NCBI GenBank assembly: GCA_022449345.1
Contig: JAKURL010000016.1
Coordinates: 1 to 41,910, forward strand
Direction: 5' to 3'
DNA length: 41,910 nucleotides
From: Candidatus Thalassarchaeum sp.
GTDB taxonomy: Archaea; Thermoplasmatota; Poseidoniia; Poseidoniales; Thalassarchaeaceae
The position numbers were made by a program, and so were the translations under genes. Shown in pieces: positions 7,941-16,726 of this stretch (its first letter is position 1; each line of letters opens with the position of its first letter). The notes beneath the pieces are model-generated. The model made no database searches. It saw only the letters and a list, made by a program, of their open reading frames with translations, and was not told the DNA's origin.

Positions 7941-10226
7941 TTGAAGTTCATGATTTTAGAGTCCGGAGCAAAGGCTCGTACCATTAAGAAATACCTAGGA
8001 AAGGGTTGGATTGTTGATGCTTGTAACGGGCACGTTCAGGATTTACCAAACCGTGGTGGCTCTAAGCAAGATAACAAAGCAATGTGGTCATCCAAGGAAG
8101 GAGAATTGCCTGAACCTCCTTGGAGTTGGACAGATAGAGCAGAGAATACTATTTCCAAACTCAAACAGAAAGCAGAATCCAATTCCGTAGAGGAGATTTA
8201 CATTGCAACTGACCCAGATAGAGAAGGGGAATTCATTGCTTGGCGGTTGAAAGAAATCTTCAGCGACTTCGAAATTATCCATCGAGTTTCTTTCAATGAA
8301 ATCACTAATTCCGCTGTTCAGGAGGCAATTTCCTCTCCAAGGGATGTTGACATGGATTTAGTTGACGCCGCCAAGGTTCGTAGATTCATGGATCGATTGG
8401 TAGGATTTCGATGTTCAAGATTTAGTCGCTCATGGAATCTCGCTTCAATGGGCCGAGTTCAAACACCTACTCTCGGATTCATCGTGGACCGAGAATTAGA
8501 GAGAGAGGCGCATGTACCAATTCCTTACCATTCAATCAAAGGCGATTCTAATGGAGTTTCTTTCAAAGTCAGATTTCATGAAAAGGATGAAGAAAACGCT
8601 TGGAAAGATGATGACGGTAAGCACCACCCAGACAGAACTTTCGACAAAGAGTTAGCCGAATCGACCTTAGATCGGATAAAAAACGCAGGTCAATTAACGA
8701 TTGCTTCGGTGAACGAAGGGAAGAATCACAGGAAACCTCAACCTCCGTTTACCACGGAATCTATGCTCAGAGCAGCTAATGGTCGCATGGGCTGGTCAAT
8801 CGGTCGCACTAACCGAGTGGCAACTGCACTCTACCAATCTGGCCATATCACATACATTAGGACCGATTCGACCCGTACGAGTAAAGCAGCAAGAGACCGT
8901 ATTCGTTCGTTAATTGAAAAAGAGTATGGAACTAACCATCTTGGATTAGGAGTATTAGGCTCAGATGTCAAAAAGGGTGCAGGCAATGTGCAAGATGCAC
9001 ACGAAGCGATTCGACCTACTCAACCAGAAGTAAAGACTCTGACAGGGACCAATGCAGATCAGCAATCACTTTATCGATTGATTTGGGGAAGATTTGCTGC
9101 AAGTCAAATGTCTGATTCGATTAGGGAAAGAAGGGACATAGTTGCAACAGTTGAAAATGTCGAAATGCCGCTATATGGCACAAGTTCATGGCGAATTCAT
9201 ACTGGATGGGAGGCGGTATATTCTGAAGAGAAAGAGGTTAGAACAGAGCCACCACAAGTTGGATTTGAAATAGGTTCAAATTGGTTATTCAGCAAATCGG
9301 AGGAGAATCCATCACTAACTTCAGATCAAACTAAACCACCTAGAAGATTCACTGAAAGTTCGATTATTCGAGAGATGAAAAACGCTGATATTGGTAGACC
9401 CTCGACATATCTTACTACGGTTGGCAAACTTGTCGACCGAGATTATGTCAACAAGGATGGAGCATCCTTAATCCCTACAGAGCAAGGGCGTACATTGTGG
9501 ATAGATGTGGTCCCGTTCTATGGTTCCGATGAGAATTCTTCAGGGACAATAGCCGAGGGTTTGTTCACTCCGAGGTTTACGGCTCTCATGGAGGCGAATT
9601 TAGATCAAGTCGAGGAAGGAGATACCAGTGGAGCAATTGTTTGGCATCAATTTGTATCGGGTTTTCGAAATATGCACAACAATGCACTAGAATTACGCAA
9701 ACAAAAACCTACAATCAAACAAATGAATTTCATTAAGAGTAGACTATCCCGTATGCCAGAAGAAACTGTGTCTCAGTTGCTCAATGGAAAAGAGTATGAA
9801 AACCTCACTGGCGAGGATGCAAGAAGAATAATTGAAGAACTCAACAATTCAGATAATGGAGATATTCCACCCAGTGAAAAGCAGATGGCATTGATTCTAA
9901 GATTGGTAGACAAAAACAAGGTAGATTTAGATCGACTCCTAGCTTCTAAAGACCTTCAAGATCTAGAAGAGCTAACCGGCGGAAGGGATGGAACTGCTAG
10001 TGCAGTCATCAATGAATTGATTCAAATTGACAAAAATTCTCCTGCAACTGAAAAGCAAGTTGCTACAATTCAATCCATGGCTAAAAACTTGCAAATCAGT
10101 ATTGAAGACGCAATGGCATTAGCAGATACCACTACGATTGAAGAAATCACAAAGGATGAGGCTAGCGGCTTGATTGACCGAATGAAGAAGATGATTCAAT
10201 CACGAAAGCGACAACAAAAGAAATGA
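7941..10226 (+). CDS. topA: DNA topoisomerase I (type IA) with tandem C-terminal modules
   Basis: Relaxes negative supercoils through a transient tyrosine-DNA bond. The 761-residue protein begins with a Toprim domain (FMILESGAKARTIKKYLG, E7; the DPDREGE acidic cluster D91/D93/E95). The catalytic Tyr305 lies in GHITYIRTDS, and GRPSTY further on also matches the family. Instead of the usual C-terminal zinc ribbons there are three related helical modules at about 590-635, 643-695 and 699-755. Each starts with a P-x-x-(E)KQ pattern (PTIKQ, PPSEKQ, PATEKQ). The protein ends with a basic tail. The start is TTG 7941, with GAGTGAT upstream; ATG at codon 4 is an alternative. The long spacing to the preceding gene and its own TATA candidate suggest a separate promoter. 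Confidence 0.93.
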   Translation: MKFMILESGAKARTIKKYLGKGWIVDACNGHVQDLPNRGGSKQDNKAMWSSKEGELPEPPWSWTDRAENTISKLKQKAESNSVEEIYIATDPDREGEFIAWRLKEIFSDFEIIHRVSFNEITNSAVQEAISSPRDVDMDLVDAAKVRRFMDRLVGFRCSRFSRSWNLASMGRVQTPTLGFIVDRELEREAHVPIPYHSIKGDSNGVSFKVRFHEKDEENAWKDDDGKHHPDRTFDKELAESTLDRIKNAGQLTIASVNEGKNHRKPQPPFTTESMLRAANGRMGWSIGRTNRVATALYQSGHITYIRTDSTRTSKAARDRIRSLIEKEYGTNHLGLGVLGSDVKKGAGNVQDAHEAIRPTQPEVKTLTGTNADQQSLYRLIWGRFAASQMSDSIRERRDIVATVENVEMPLYGTSSWRIHTGWEAVYSEEKEVRTEPPQVGFEIGSNWLFSKSEENPSLTSDQTKPPRRFTESSIIREMKNADIGRPSTYLTTVGKLVDRDYVNKDGASLIPTEQGRTLWIDVVPFYGSDENSSGTIAEGLFTPRFTALMEANLDQVEEGDTSGAIVWHQFVSGFRNMHNNALELRKQKPTIKQMNFIKSRLSRMPEETVSQLLNGKEYENLTGEDARRIIEELNNSDNGDIPPSEKQMALILRLVDKNKVDLDRLLASKDLQDLEELTGGRDGTASAVINELIQIDKNSPATEKQVATIQSMAKNLQISIEDAMALADTTTIEEITKDEASGLIDRMKKMIQSRKRQQKK

Positions 10227-10275
10227 TATTGTAAGTTCGACACGACGCTATAATCTTGAGTCCAAGACTAAGGCG

Positions 10276-11493
10276 GTGTGGAGATTGGTAAACGACAATT
10301 ACGATGTGATTGTAATTGGTGCGGGACCGATTGGTGGATATCTTGCTTGGAAGTTAAAAACTCATGGATTAACCGTACTTTTATTAGAAGAACATTCAGA
10401 AATTGGGAGACCATTTCAATGTGCTGGAATGGTAAATCCATCGGCAATGGAGAGAGTAGGCGCGCTAGATACTGTTCTGACTAGAATTTGGGGTGCTAGA
10501 ATGTATAGCCCATCTGGGACTGAAATCCAAATCGGTAAACCTGAGACAACAAGAACCTGGTCTGTATGTCGCAAGTTGTTCGATGAACGTGTGGTTAAAC
10601 TCTCATTGGATTCGGGTGTCGATTTACTACTATCCTCTAAACCAATAAATGCAAATGTAAAGAATTCCGGCGTCGAGATTTCGATAGATGTCGATGGCGA
10701 AATAAAACAATTTGAATGCCGTTTACTATGTGGAGCCGATGGAGCGCATTCATGGGTTCGCCGTACGTTCAAAATGGGGCGACCTAAGGAATTGATGATT
10801 GGATTCCAAATTGAAGTTACAGGATATCAGGGGGAGGAAGGGAGATTGGATCTATTTACAGGTGAGGATATAGCCCCTGGATTTTTTGCTTGGGCGATTC
10901 CATCTGGGACAACTACTAGAATTGGAAATTGGACTTTGCCCGACAAATTAGGTGAGAGATCCTGTGAGGATTTGCTAGAAACACTCATGACATCTCCACT
11001 TTGGAGCGACAGATTTTCTAATTGTCGAGAAATTGGTAGGTATTGTGGACCTGTACCATCTGGTTTGGTTCACAAACCTGTGATCAATAGAGTTGCAGTA
11101 TTTGGTGATGCAGCAGGGTTGTGCAAACCAACTACTGGAGGAGGGATTGGCAAAGGTTTCGACCAAGTAGATTTGATGTTGGAGAGATTGGTTGAAGCTG
11201 TCAAAACTAACGATTTCAGCCCAACTACAATACAGGAGTTGAATACAACAATTTCCAGTCTCAGAAGGAGTCAAAACAAGTCTAGGGCGTTGCGAAATGT
11301 GTTCCTAACCGAATCAACTGACGAGGATTTGGATGAGTTGTTTGAGGTTTGGGCACAACCAGATGTAATTGAATTAATCAATGAAATTGGAGAAATAGAT
11401 AACCCCATTCCTCTCGGAATAAAAATGCTGAAAGAGGTGCCTGAATTTCGACGTTTGGCCTCAAAAGTAGCTACTGCATTAATATGGGGTTGA
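10276..11493 (+). CDS. Geranylgeranyl-reductase-family FAD flavoprotein
   Basis: Likely saturates isoprenoid chains of archaeal ether lipids (digeranylgeranylglycerophospholipid reductase type). A role on menaquinone or another prenyl chain cannot be excluded. In 405 residues it shows an N-terminal Rossmann FAD motif (VIVIGAGPIGG, about 11-21). The middle has CGADGAHSWVRR and a PGFFAWAIPSG strand like the family's YxWxFP motif. A second FAD motif is GDAAGLCKPTTGGGIGKG at about 277-294. The chosen start is GTG 10276; TTG 10285 is possible. It overlaps the next gene by about 10 bases, so they are probably co-transcribed. It follows topA by 49 bases. Confidence 0.82.
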   Translation: MWRLVNDNYDVIVIGAGPIGGYLAWKLKTHGLTVLLLEEHSEIGRPFQCAGMVNPSAMERVGALDTVLTRIWGARMYSPSGTEIQIGKPETTRTWSVCRKLFDERVVKLSLDSGVDLLLSSKPINANVKNSGVEISIDVDGEIKQFECRLLCGADGAHSWVRRTFKMGRPKELMIGFQIEVTGYQGEEGRLDLFTGEDIAPGFFAWAIPSGTTTRIGNWTLPDKLGERSCEDLLETLMTSPLWSDRFSNCREIGRYCGPVPSGLVHKPVINRVAVFGDAAGLCKPTTGGGIGKGFDQVDLMLERLVEAVKTNDFSPTTIQELNTTISSLRRSQNKSRALRNVFLTESTDEDLDELFEVWAQPDVIELINEIGEIDNPIPLGIKMLKEVPEFRRLASKVATALIWG

Positions 11494-12572
11494 ATGAAAT
11501 GGACTCGGTTCAAAGAATTAGATATCCTCCATTCGATCACACAAATATTGACCCCGGTTCGTTGCCGATTACAGAAATAATTGTTGAATCCAATTCCCCA
11601 CCACCTACGCCTTTCAAAATTGGAACGGAATCAGGTTGGCTAGTTGAATGGAGAAACCTTACCGAAGATGACGCACATCTTCCGAGAATTCAATCAGTAA
11701 CCACTACGGCGACATTGCCTTTCTTAATGCGCACCAGAAATGGTTGGTATATTGAGCCAGATCCGTTACACACTTTAGCGAGGAAATTAATCGCCCCAAC
11801 GGTGATTTTACTCATTTTTTCTTTATTTCTACACGCAATTGCGCCAGCGTTAGAAAAGGTTCCAGTTCTTTCTTGGCTTACCCAAGGGACGTATCAAATC
11901 GGACCTTTGGATTATCCTAAATTACTTTTCATAACATTCCCAATTTTTGTACTGCCGATTGTTATTCGAATAATTGCAAATTCAAGAGATATTAACCGAC
12001 AGAACACCTACATTAATTCTCCAATATCTGACCCAGAAATTGACTTAACGATAGGAGATGGATGGGTGGATATCGAAAGTTTGCAATTACCTGAGAGTGT
12101 CAAATTTATCGGGACTAGGATTCAAACTGGGGTAGCAATTCCAGAGAGGAAAACTATGCTCAACTCCGCAAACCGACCAGAGACAGGGCAACCTCCGCCC
12201 GGCATGTCAACTGCATTACCAGAAAAGAGATTGACCAGTGGAGAAGAACATGGAACAGGTGTTGGAGAAGCTACTCCTTTGCCTGTTGATTACTCTCGTA
12301 TCCTATTGCTAGAGCCAATGAGAGTACGAGCCAGAGGACAATACGAAACTAGCTCGGACATCCCAATTAGACTCAACGGGCCGGAAGAAAGGTGGCCCGG
12401 TACAATTTATTCATCTGTTATTGCATTGCACTGGGAAATTCATATACATGCACTTTGGAAAGGAATGAGGTTGAGATGGGTCAATCCCATCATTATACCA
12501 CAAACTGATGAGCAAATAATAATCAGCAAATTACCACTCAGAGCTGCTAGATCTGAGGAATCTGGAGACTAA
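11484..12572 (+). CDS. Uncharacterised two-TM membrane protein
   Basis: I do not recognise the family. The 362 residues comprise a soluble N-terminal segment of about 105 residues, two TM helices at about 108-126 and 147-167, and a long soluble C-terminal domain rich in Pro and Gly (TGQPPPGMSTALP). Both soluble parts would lie on the same side of the membrane. The first ATG overlaps the end of the reductase gene. ATG 11499 has GGGGTTGA upstream and may be the real start. The overlap argues for co-expression with the reductase and hence perhaps a membrane-lipid role, but that is only context. Confidence 0.65.
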   Translation: MGLNEMDSVQRIRYPPFDHTNIDPGSLPITEIIVESNSPPPTPFKIGTESGWLVEWRNLTEDDAHLPRIQSVTTTATLPFLMRTRNGWYIEPDPLHTLARKLIAPTVILLIFSLFLHAIAPALEKVPVLSWLTQGTYQIGPLDYPKLLFITFPIFVLPIVIRIIANSRDINRQNTYINSPISDPEIDLTIGDGWVDIESLQLPESVKFIGTRIQTGVAIPERKTMLNSANRPETGQPPPGMSTALPEKRLTSGEEHGTGVGEATPLPVDYSRILLLEPMRVRARGQYETSSDIPIRLNGPEERWPGTIYSSVIALHWEIHIHALWKGMRLRWVNPIIIPQTDEQIIISKLPLRAARSEESGD

Positions 12573-13790
12573 TTAAACAGGTTGTATAGGTGGAGCGCAA
12601 GGTAAAAGCCCTTCCTCAATTATTTGAGTTCGAAGATTATTGTAATCTGAATCCCGTTTTTGAGGGACAAAACCGGCCCGTATTATTGTTCGTTGCAATT
12701 CGTCTTCTCCTGCCAAGGTTTTGGTTGTTCCGGATGCCGAAACCACATTCTCCTCCATCATGGTTGAACCAGCATCGTCTGCGCCAGCGAAGAGTGCTAA
12801 TTGGGCAACCCCCATACCCATTGTTGGCCAAGATGCTTGTATGTGTGGAATATTATCGAAGAATAATCTGGCAATAGCCACATGACGAAGATATTCATGA
12901 ACCCCAGTACCCAATTCTATTCTATTTTGACCCTTATTTCTCTTTCCAAATGAATTGTTTTCTAATTGCACTGGCCATGCAATGAAGGAAGTAAAGCCAG
13001 TTAGACCCCTTTGCAAACTTCTGTCCTGTAGTTGTCTTACTCCCTCCATATGTTGAACACGATGAAAATTGCTCTCCCCAAAACCGATTACATTTGTAGC
13101 GGAAGTAGTTAATCCAAGTTCCTGTGCTTCTTCCATTACCCTAAGCCAATTATCTGAGCTACCTTTCTTTGGTGAAACATCGAGGCGAATCTCATCCACC
13201 AACATCTCCGCCCCACCTCCAGGTAATCCATGCATTCCAGCCTGTTTCAATCGCCTGAGCACTTCCTTGGTTGAAATTTTACAGACATCGGCAATTCCTT
13301 CAATTTCAATTGGGGAAAAACAATCCAAAGCGAGAGAAGGATGCCGAGCCCTAAGTTCTGCAATTAGCGACAAATACCAATCCAACGGCAAATCTGGATT
13401 TACTCCACCTTGCATCAAAACCCTAGTCCCACCAATTGCTTCTAACTCTGAAAATCTGGCGCTTATTTGATCGGTAGATTGAGTGTAAGTTTCCTCGTGT
13501 CCTGGTGGACGATAGAATGAACAAAATTGGCAATTAATTGTGCATACATTGGTGTAGTTGACATTACGGTCTACGAGGTAGGTAACTTTGTTTCCGGGAA
13601 CCCGTTTCCTGCGCATCATCAATCCAGCATGCAACAATTCGTTTTGGTCCGCATCATCGTAAAGTATTGCGGCTTCCTCTAGAGAGAGCCTAGGTGGATA
13701 TTCACTCAACTGTCTCTCGATAATATTTCGCCAATCGGCCAAGCAATCACACTCCGGAGCCAACCAATGATTCGATTTCTGAAATTTCAT
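12573..13790 (-). CDS. mqnC: Radical SAM enzyme, MqnC-like (menaquinone, futalosine route)
   Basis: Cyclic dehypoxanthinyl futalosine synthase makes the cyclic intermediate in the futalosine route to menaquinone. The 405-residue protein has the radical SAM triad C83-x3-C87-x2-C90 in NVCTINCQFCSFYRPPGHEETY, then a VLMQGGVNPDLP segment. GLPGGGAEML, WLRVMEEAQELGL, an ATNVIGFGES stretch and GFTSFIAWPVQ are arranged as in MqnC/MqnE/CofH relatives. MqnC is favoured by QGGxNP plus PGGGAE; CofH (F420) is the main alternative. Its start lies inside the end of the upstream peptidase gene (44-base overlap), so translation is probably coupled. Confidence 0.78.
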   Translation of the reverse strand: MKFQKSNHWLAPECDCLADWRNIIERQLSEYPPRLSLEEAAILYDDADQNELLHAGLMMRRKRVPGNKVTYLVDRNVNYTNVCTINCQFCSFYRPPGHEETYTQSTDQISARFSELEAIGGTRVLMQGGVNPDLPLDWYLSLIAELRARHPSLALDCFSPIEIEGIADVCKISTKEVLRRLKQAGMHGLPGGGAEMLVDEIRLDVSPKKGSSDNWLRVMEEAQELGLTTSATNVIGFGESNFHRVQHMEGVRQLQDRSLQRGLTGFTSFIAWPVQLENNSFGKRNKGQNRIELGTGVHEYLRHVAIARLFFDNIPHIQASWPTMGMGVAQLALFAGADDAGSTMMEENVVSASGTTKTLAGEDELQRTIIRAGFVPQKRDSDYNNLRTQIIEEGLLPCAPPIQPV

Positions 13791-15093
13791 TAGGGCACTT
13801 GGAAGTCAAAACAATCGGACCATCTTTAGTGATAAGCACATCATCTTCAATTCGGATTCCGATGCCTGAATACTTCTCTGGGACTTCAATATCATCGCGC
13901 CAAGATGCGAAATACAGACCCGGTTCAACGGTTAACACCATACCCTCTTCTAGCAATTTTCCATCACCCTCACCACCAGGTCTGGTAACTCCAACATCAT
14001 GCACATCAAGTCCTAAAGAGTGGCTGGTTCCATGCATGAAGAATTGGCGTGTTTTTCCATCCAAATTCTCACCCATCGCTTCCTCAAAACTACAATCTAG
14101 AATGCCTAGTTCAATCAAACCCTTGGAAATAACTTCCATAGCAGCTTTGTGAGAGGCATTCCAAGGAACTCCGACTTTACAGGCCTCTATACCCGCTAAC
14201 TCAGCCTTGAGAACAAGATTGTAAATTTCCTTTTGTGAATCAGTAAACTTGCCATTAACCGGCCAAGTTCTGGTTAAATCCGATGCATATCCATCAACCT
14301 CACATCCTGCATCAACTAGAATTAATTCCCCATCAACAACGGTTTGGTTATTTGCATGGTAATGCAAAATTGTAGCATTATCGCCGCCGCCAACAATTGA
14401 AGGGTAACTCCATTGAAATCCTTGAGACAAGAAATATCCCTCGATTATGGCCTGAATCTCCCATTCGCCGACATCAACCTGAGTCTTTTGCATCGCTAGG
14501 ATATGGGCTTGTGAGGCGAGATCAGCGGACTTTTGCATTACTTCAATTTCAGCTGGTGATTTACACATTCTCATTTCATCTAGAATTGATGAAGGGTCAA
14601 CTATGCTAACTGGGCCCATCCCATAGGTATTCCTTTGCCTACTCTTTGAGGTCAATGCATCGTTTACTAAATCGTCAATTTCGTCATTTGATTTTTGAAT
14701 CAAGTATACTCCATTTGATTCATTCAAAGATTCTGTAACGACTTCCTTCAATTCCAATAAGGAATGTGCCGCATCAATCGGCCAGCCTGAAGCCGCATCG
14801 TCAACTCCAATTCGTCTTCCTTCCCAAATCTCTGAAGTTGTATCGTTGGGTTGGACAAAAAGTGAAATTATCCAATCATCTCCATTGTGTTTTGCCATCA
14901 TTACAGAGCCCGAGTCTGCCCAACCACAAAGGTAGAGCATGTATGAACTAGCACGGTAGGGATAGTGGACATCATTAGACCTCACGGAAGTTGGGTTTGT
15001 TGGAATTAAAACCAAATTATCCTGTGGAATCTGAGCAAGAAAACGAGACTGTCGTCCTCTATATTCAGACTCTTCAAAAGGCAGGCTAGCCAT
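13747..15093 (-). CDS. pepP: Xaa-Pro aminopeptidase (aminopeptidase P, M24)
   Basis: Removes N-terminal residues that precede proline. It has an N-terminal creatinase-like domain and a C-terminal pita-bread domain. The dinuclear metal ligands are visible (numbered on the longer form): D264 in ILVDAG, D275 in YASDLTRTW, H361 in HGTSHSLGLDVHD, E393 in TVEPGLYF and E419 in GIGIRIEDDVLI. The start is ATG 15093, with GGCGTGAG just upstream; GTG 15102 would add three residues. No signal peptide is seen, so it is probably cytoplasmic. Its 3' end overlaps mqnC by 44 bases. It fits peptide use in this protein-degrading organism. Confidence 0.9.
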   Translation of the reverse strand: MASLPFEESEYRGRQSRFLAQIPQDNLVLIPTNPTSVRSNDVHYPYRASSYMLYLCGWADSGSVMMAKHNGDDWIISLFVQPNDTTSEIWEGRRIGVDDAASGWPIDAAHSLLELKEVVTESLNESNGVYLIQKSNDEIDDLVNDALTSKSRQRNTYGMGPVSIVDPSSILDEMRMCKSPAEIEVMQKSADLASQAHILAMQKTQVDVGEWEIQAIIEGYFLSQGFQWSYPSIVGGGDNATILHYHANNQTVVDGELILVDAGCEVDGYASDLTRTWPVNGKFTDSQKEIYNLVLKAELAGIEACKVGVPWNASHKAAMEVISKGLIELGILDCSFEEAMGENLDGKTRQFFMHGTSHSLGLDVHDVGVTRPGGEGDGKLLEEGMVLTVEPGLYFASWRDDIEVPEKYSGIGIRIEDDVLITKDGPIVLTSKCPNEISEIESLVGSGV

Positions 15094-15171
15094 ACTACTC
15101 ACGCCTTTGCGACAAGCAAGGTGTTCTTAGGACTGTGGGATAGAAAAATCGGACAATATTTAGATGAGATT

Positions 15172-16677
15172 TTACGGCTTCCACTTCGGTATACGCTGTT
15201 CATTATCTCCGCGCATTCTACTGACCATAGCATAAGTTAGAAATAAAGCGCTTAATGCAAATATTACCAAAGCCATTGGAAATGGTTTGACTTCGTCAGG
15301 GTGAACTAATTCAACTGAAAGAGTCGCAAGCCCTCCATCATCATCAATCACTTCCAAAGTTAATATCGCTCGGTAATCATCACCTTCTACCCAAGAAAAA
15401 GAACGTTCACATCCTTCGTAAAGTGGTACGTTATCTAGTAGCCAAATACATCGCAAACCGGCTGCATCGTTGATAGTATCCGTACTGTCAGTGGCATCTA
15501 ATTGCGTATTCGATGGATTTGACAATCTTACCTCTTGGCCATCAATAATTGATTCCCCATCAATCATCAAGGATGCAACTGGAATTGTGTTTTCAATATC
15601 AAACTTGACTACTTGCTCGGAAGACAGTCCGCCTTTGTCATAAACCGTGAGGCTAAGAGTGTAACTTCCTGATTGAGTACCGGATATTGAATAGGTGTTC
15701 AAGTCATCACCCATTTGCACATCTATTGGTAAAGAGCCTGTGTGAGATGGCCGTCTAAGTGTCCAAACATAGTACATATCCGTTCGTCCCCAATAAGGAT
15801 CCTCTGTCAGTGTCGCATCGAAAGTATGCCATGTATCGTCTTCTATTGCAAAATCTATACCAGAGATTTTGATTACCGGTGGTTGATTGTTTACTCGGAT
15901 TGAAAATTTGTGTGATTTTCCGAAATCATCAAAATACTGATCCAATGAACAACCCAAAACCCGAACTTCCAACCAACCATCTAACTTTTCTGAGATGTCC
16001 CAATCCAATTCAAAATTTCCACCAGAATACCAAAGCTCTGAGGAAGTAGTAGATTGATCCCCGTCTAAGTCTAAGTATTCACATTGAAAATCTTGGGGAG
16101 TTTGAGGGGATTGAATTAATCCCTGAGTTAATGACCCAGAGATTTCTACACCTACTTCCCCCTCAGGATAAGTTCCCAGCCAACCGCTGATTGAAATCAT
16201 AGAATCTACTAGAGCTCCCGATTGATCTTCGTGGAGCAAAAATCCGATTAGTTCAGTTGTGTTTTCCTGGACCATAAAAACTACTCTGGTTTCAATTACT
16301 TCCATACCATCTTCATCGATAGTATGAACGCTAACATAACAAGCGCATTCACCTGTAGCTAAAAATGTCAACTCAAATGACCAGCTCCATTGTGGGCGAC
16401 TGCTCGTAGAAACGATTTCTTCGAGTGAAATGGTCAAATCGCCTCCATCAAACACTGTGCCATCCTTTGAGACTCGCCAAAAAACTTCATTTGGTTCGAC
16501 ATCCTCCTCAATAATTCCTGAAAAAATTATTGAATCCATAGAATATTCACCGTTTTCTATGTCTATACTGATTAGGGCGGGGTCACCACTGTTTGTGGGA
16601 CTAGATTGAACACCGTTGCAAACCAGCAACAATGCTGTCAGAGACAGCAAAATGGCCACCCAGTGCCGCTTCATCAT
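15172..16677 (-). CDS. Cell-surface protein with Ig/PKD-like domains
   Basis: Predicted exported, membrane-anchored protein of 501 residues. A signal peptide (KRHWVAILLSLTALLLVC) is followed by an extracellular part rich in acidic residues. That part contains beta-sandwich-like repeats: IKISGIDFAIEDDTWHTFDA, then DPYWGRTDMYYVWTL, and a later LDATDSTDTINDAAGLRCIW segment resembling PKD or Ig-like folds. A C-terminal TM helix (FPMALVIFALSALFLTYAMV) and a short basic tail end the protein. There is no catalytic motif. A role in adhesion or surface structure is inferred from architecture only. Confidence 0.75.
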   Translation of the reverse strand: MMKRHWVAILLSLTALLLVCNGVQSSPTNSGDPALISIDIENGEYSMDSIIFSGIIEEDVEPNEVFWRVSKDGTVFDGGDLTISLEEIVSTSSRPQWSWSFELTFLATGECACYVSVHTIDEDGMEVIETRVVFMVQENTTELIGFLLHEDQSGALVDSMISISGWLGTYPEGEVGVEISGSLTQGLIQSPQTPQDFQCEYLDLDGDQSTTSSELWYSGGNFELDWDISEKLDGWLEVRVLGCSLDQYFDDFGKSHKFSIRVNNQPPVIKISGIDFAIEDDTWHTFDATLTEDPYWGRTDMYYVWTLRRPSHTGSLPIDVQMGDDLNTYSISGTQSGSYTLSLTVYDKGGLSSEQVVKFDIENTIPVASLMIDGESIIDGQEVRLSNPSNTQLDATDSTDTINDAAGLRCIWLLDNVPLYEGCERSFSWVEGDDYRAILTLEVIDDDGGLATLSVELVHPDEVKPFPMALVIFALSALFLTYAMVSRMRGDNEQRIPKWKP

Positions 16678-16726
16678 TGGATTGGGTAAGCCAGACCGTC
16701 TTGAACCTCATGCAAGTGTGTTCAAG

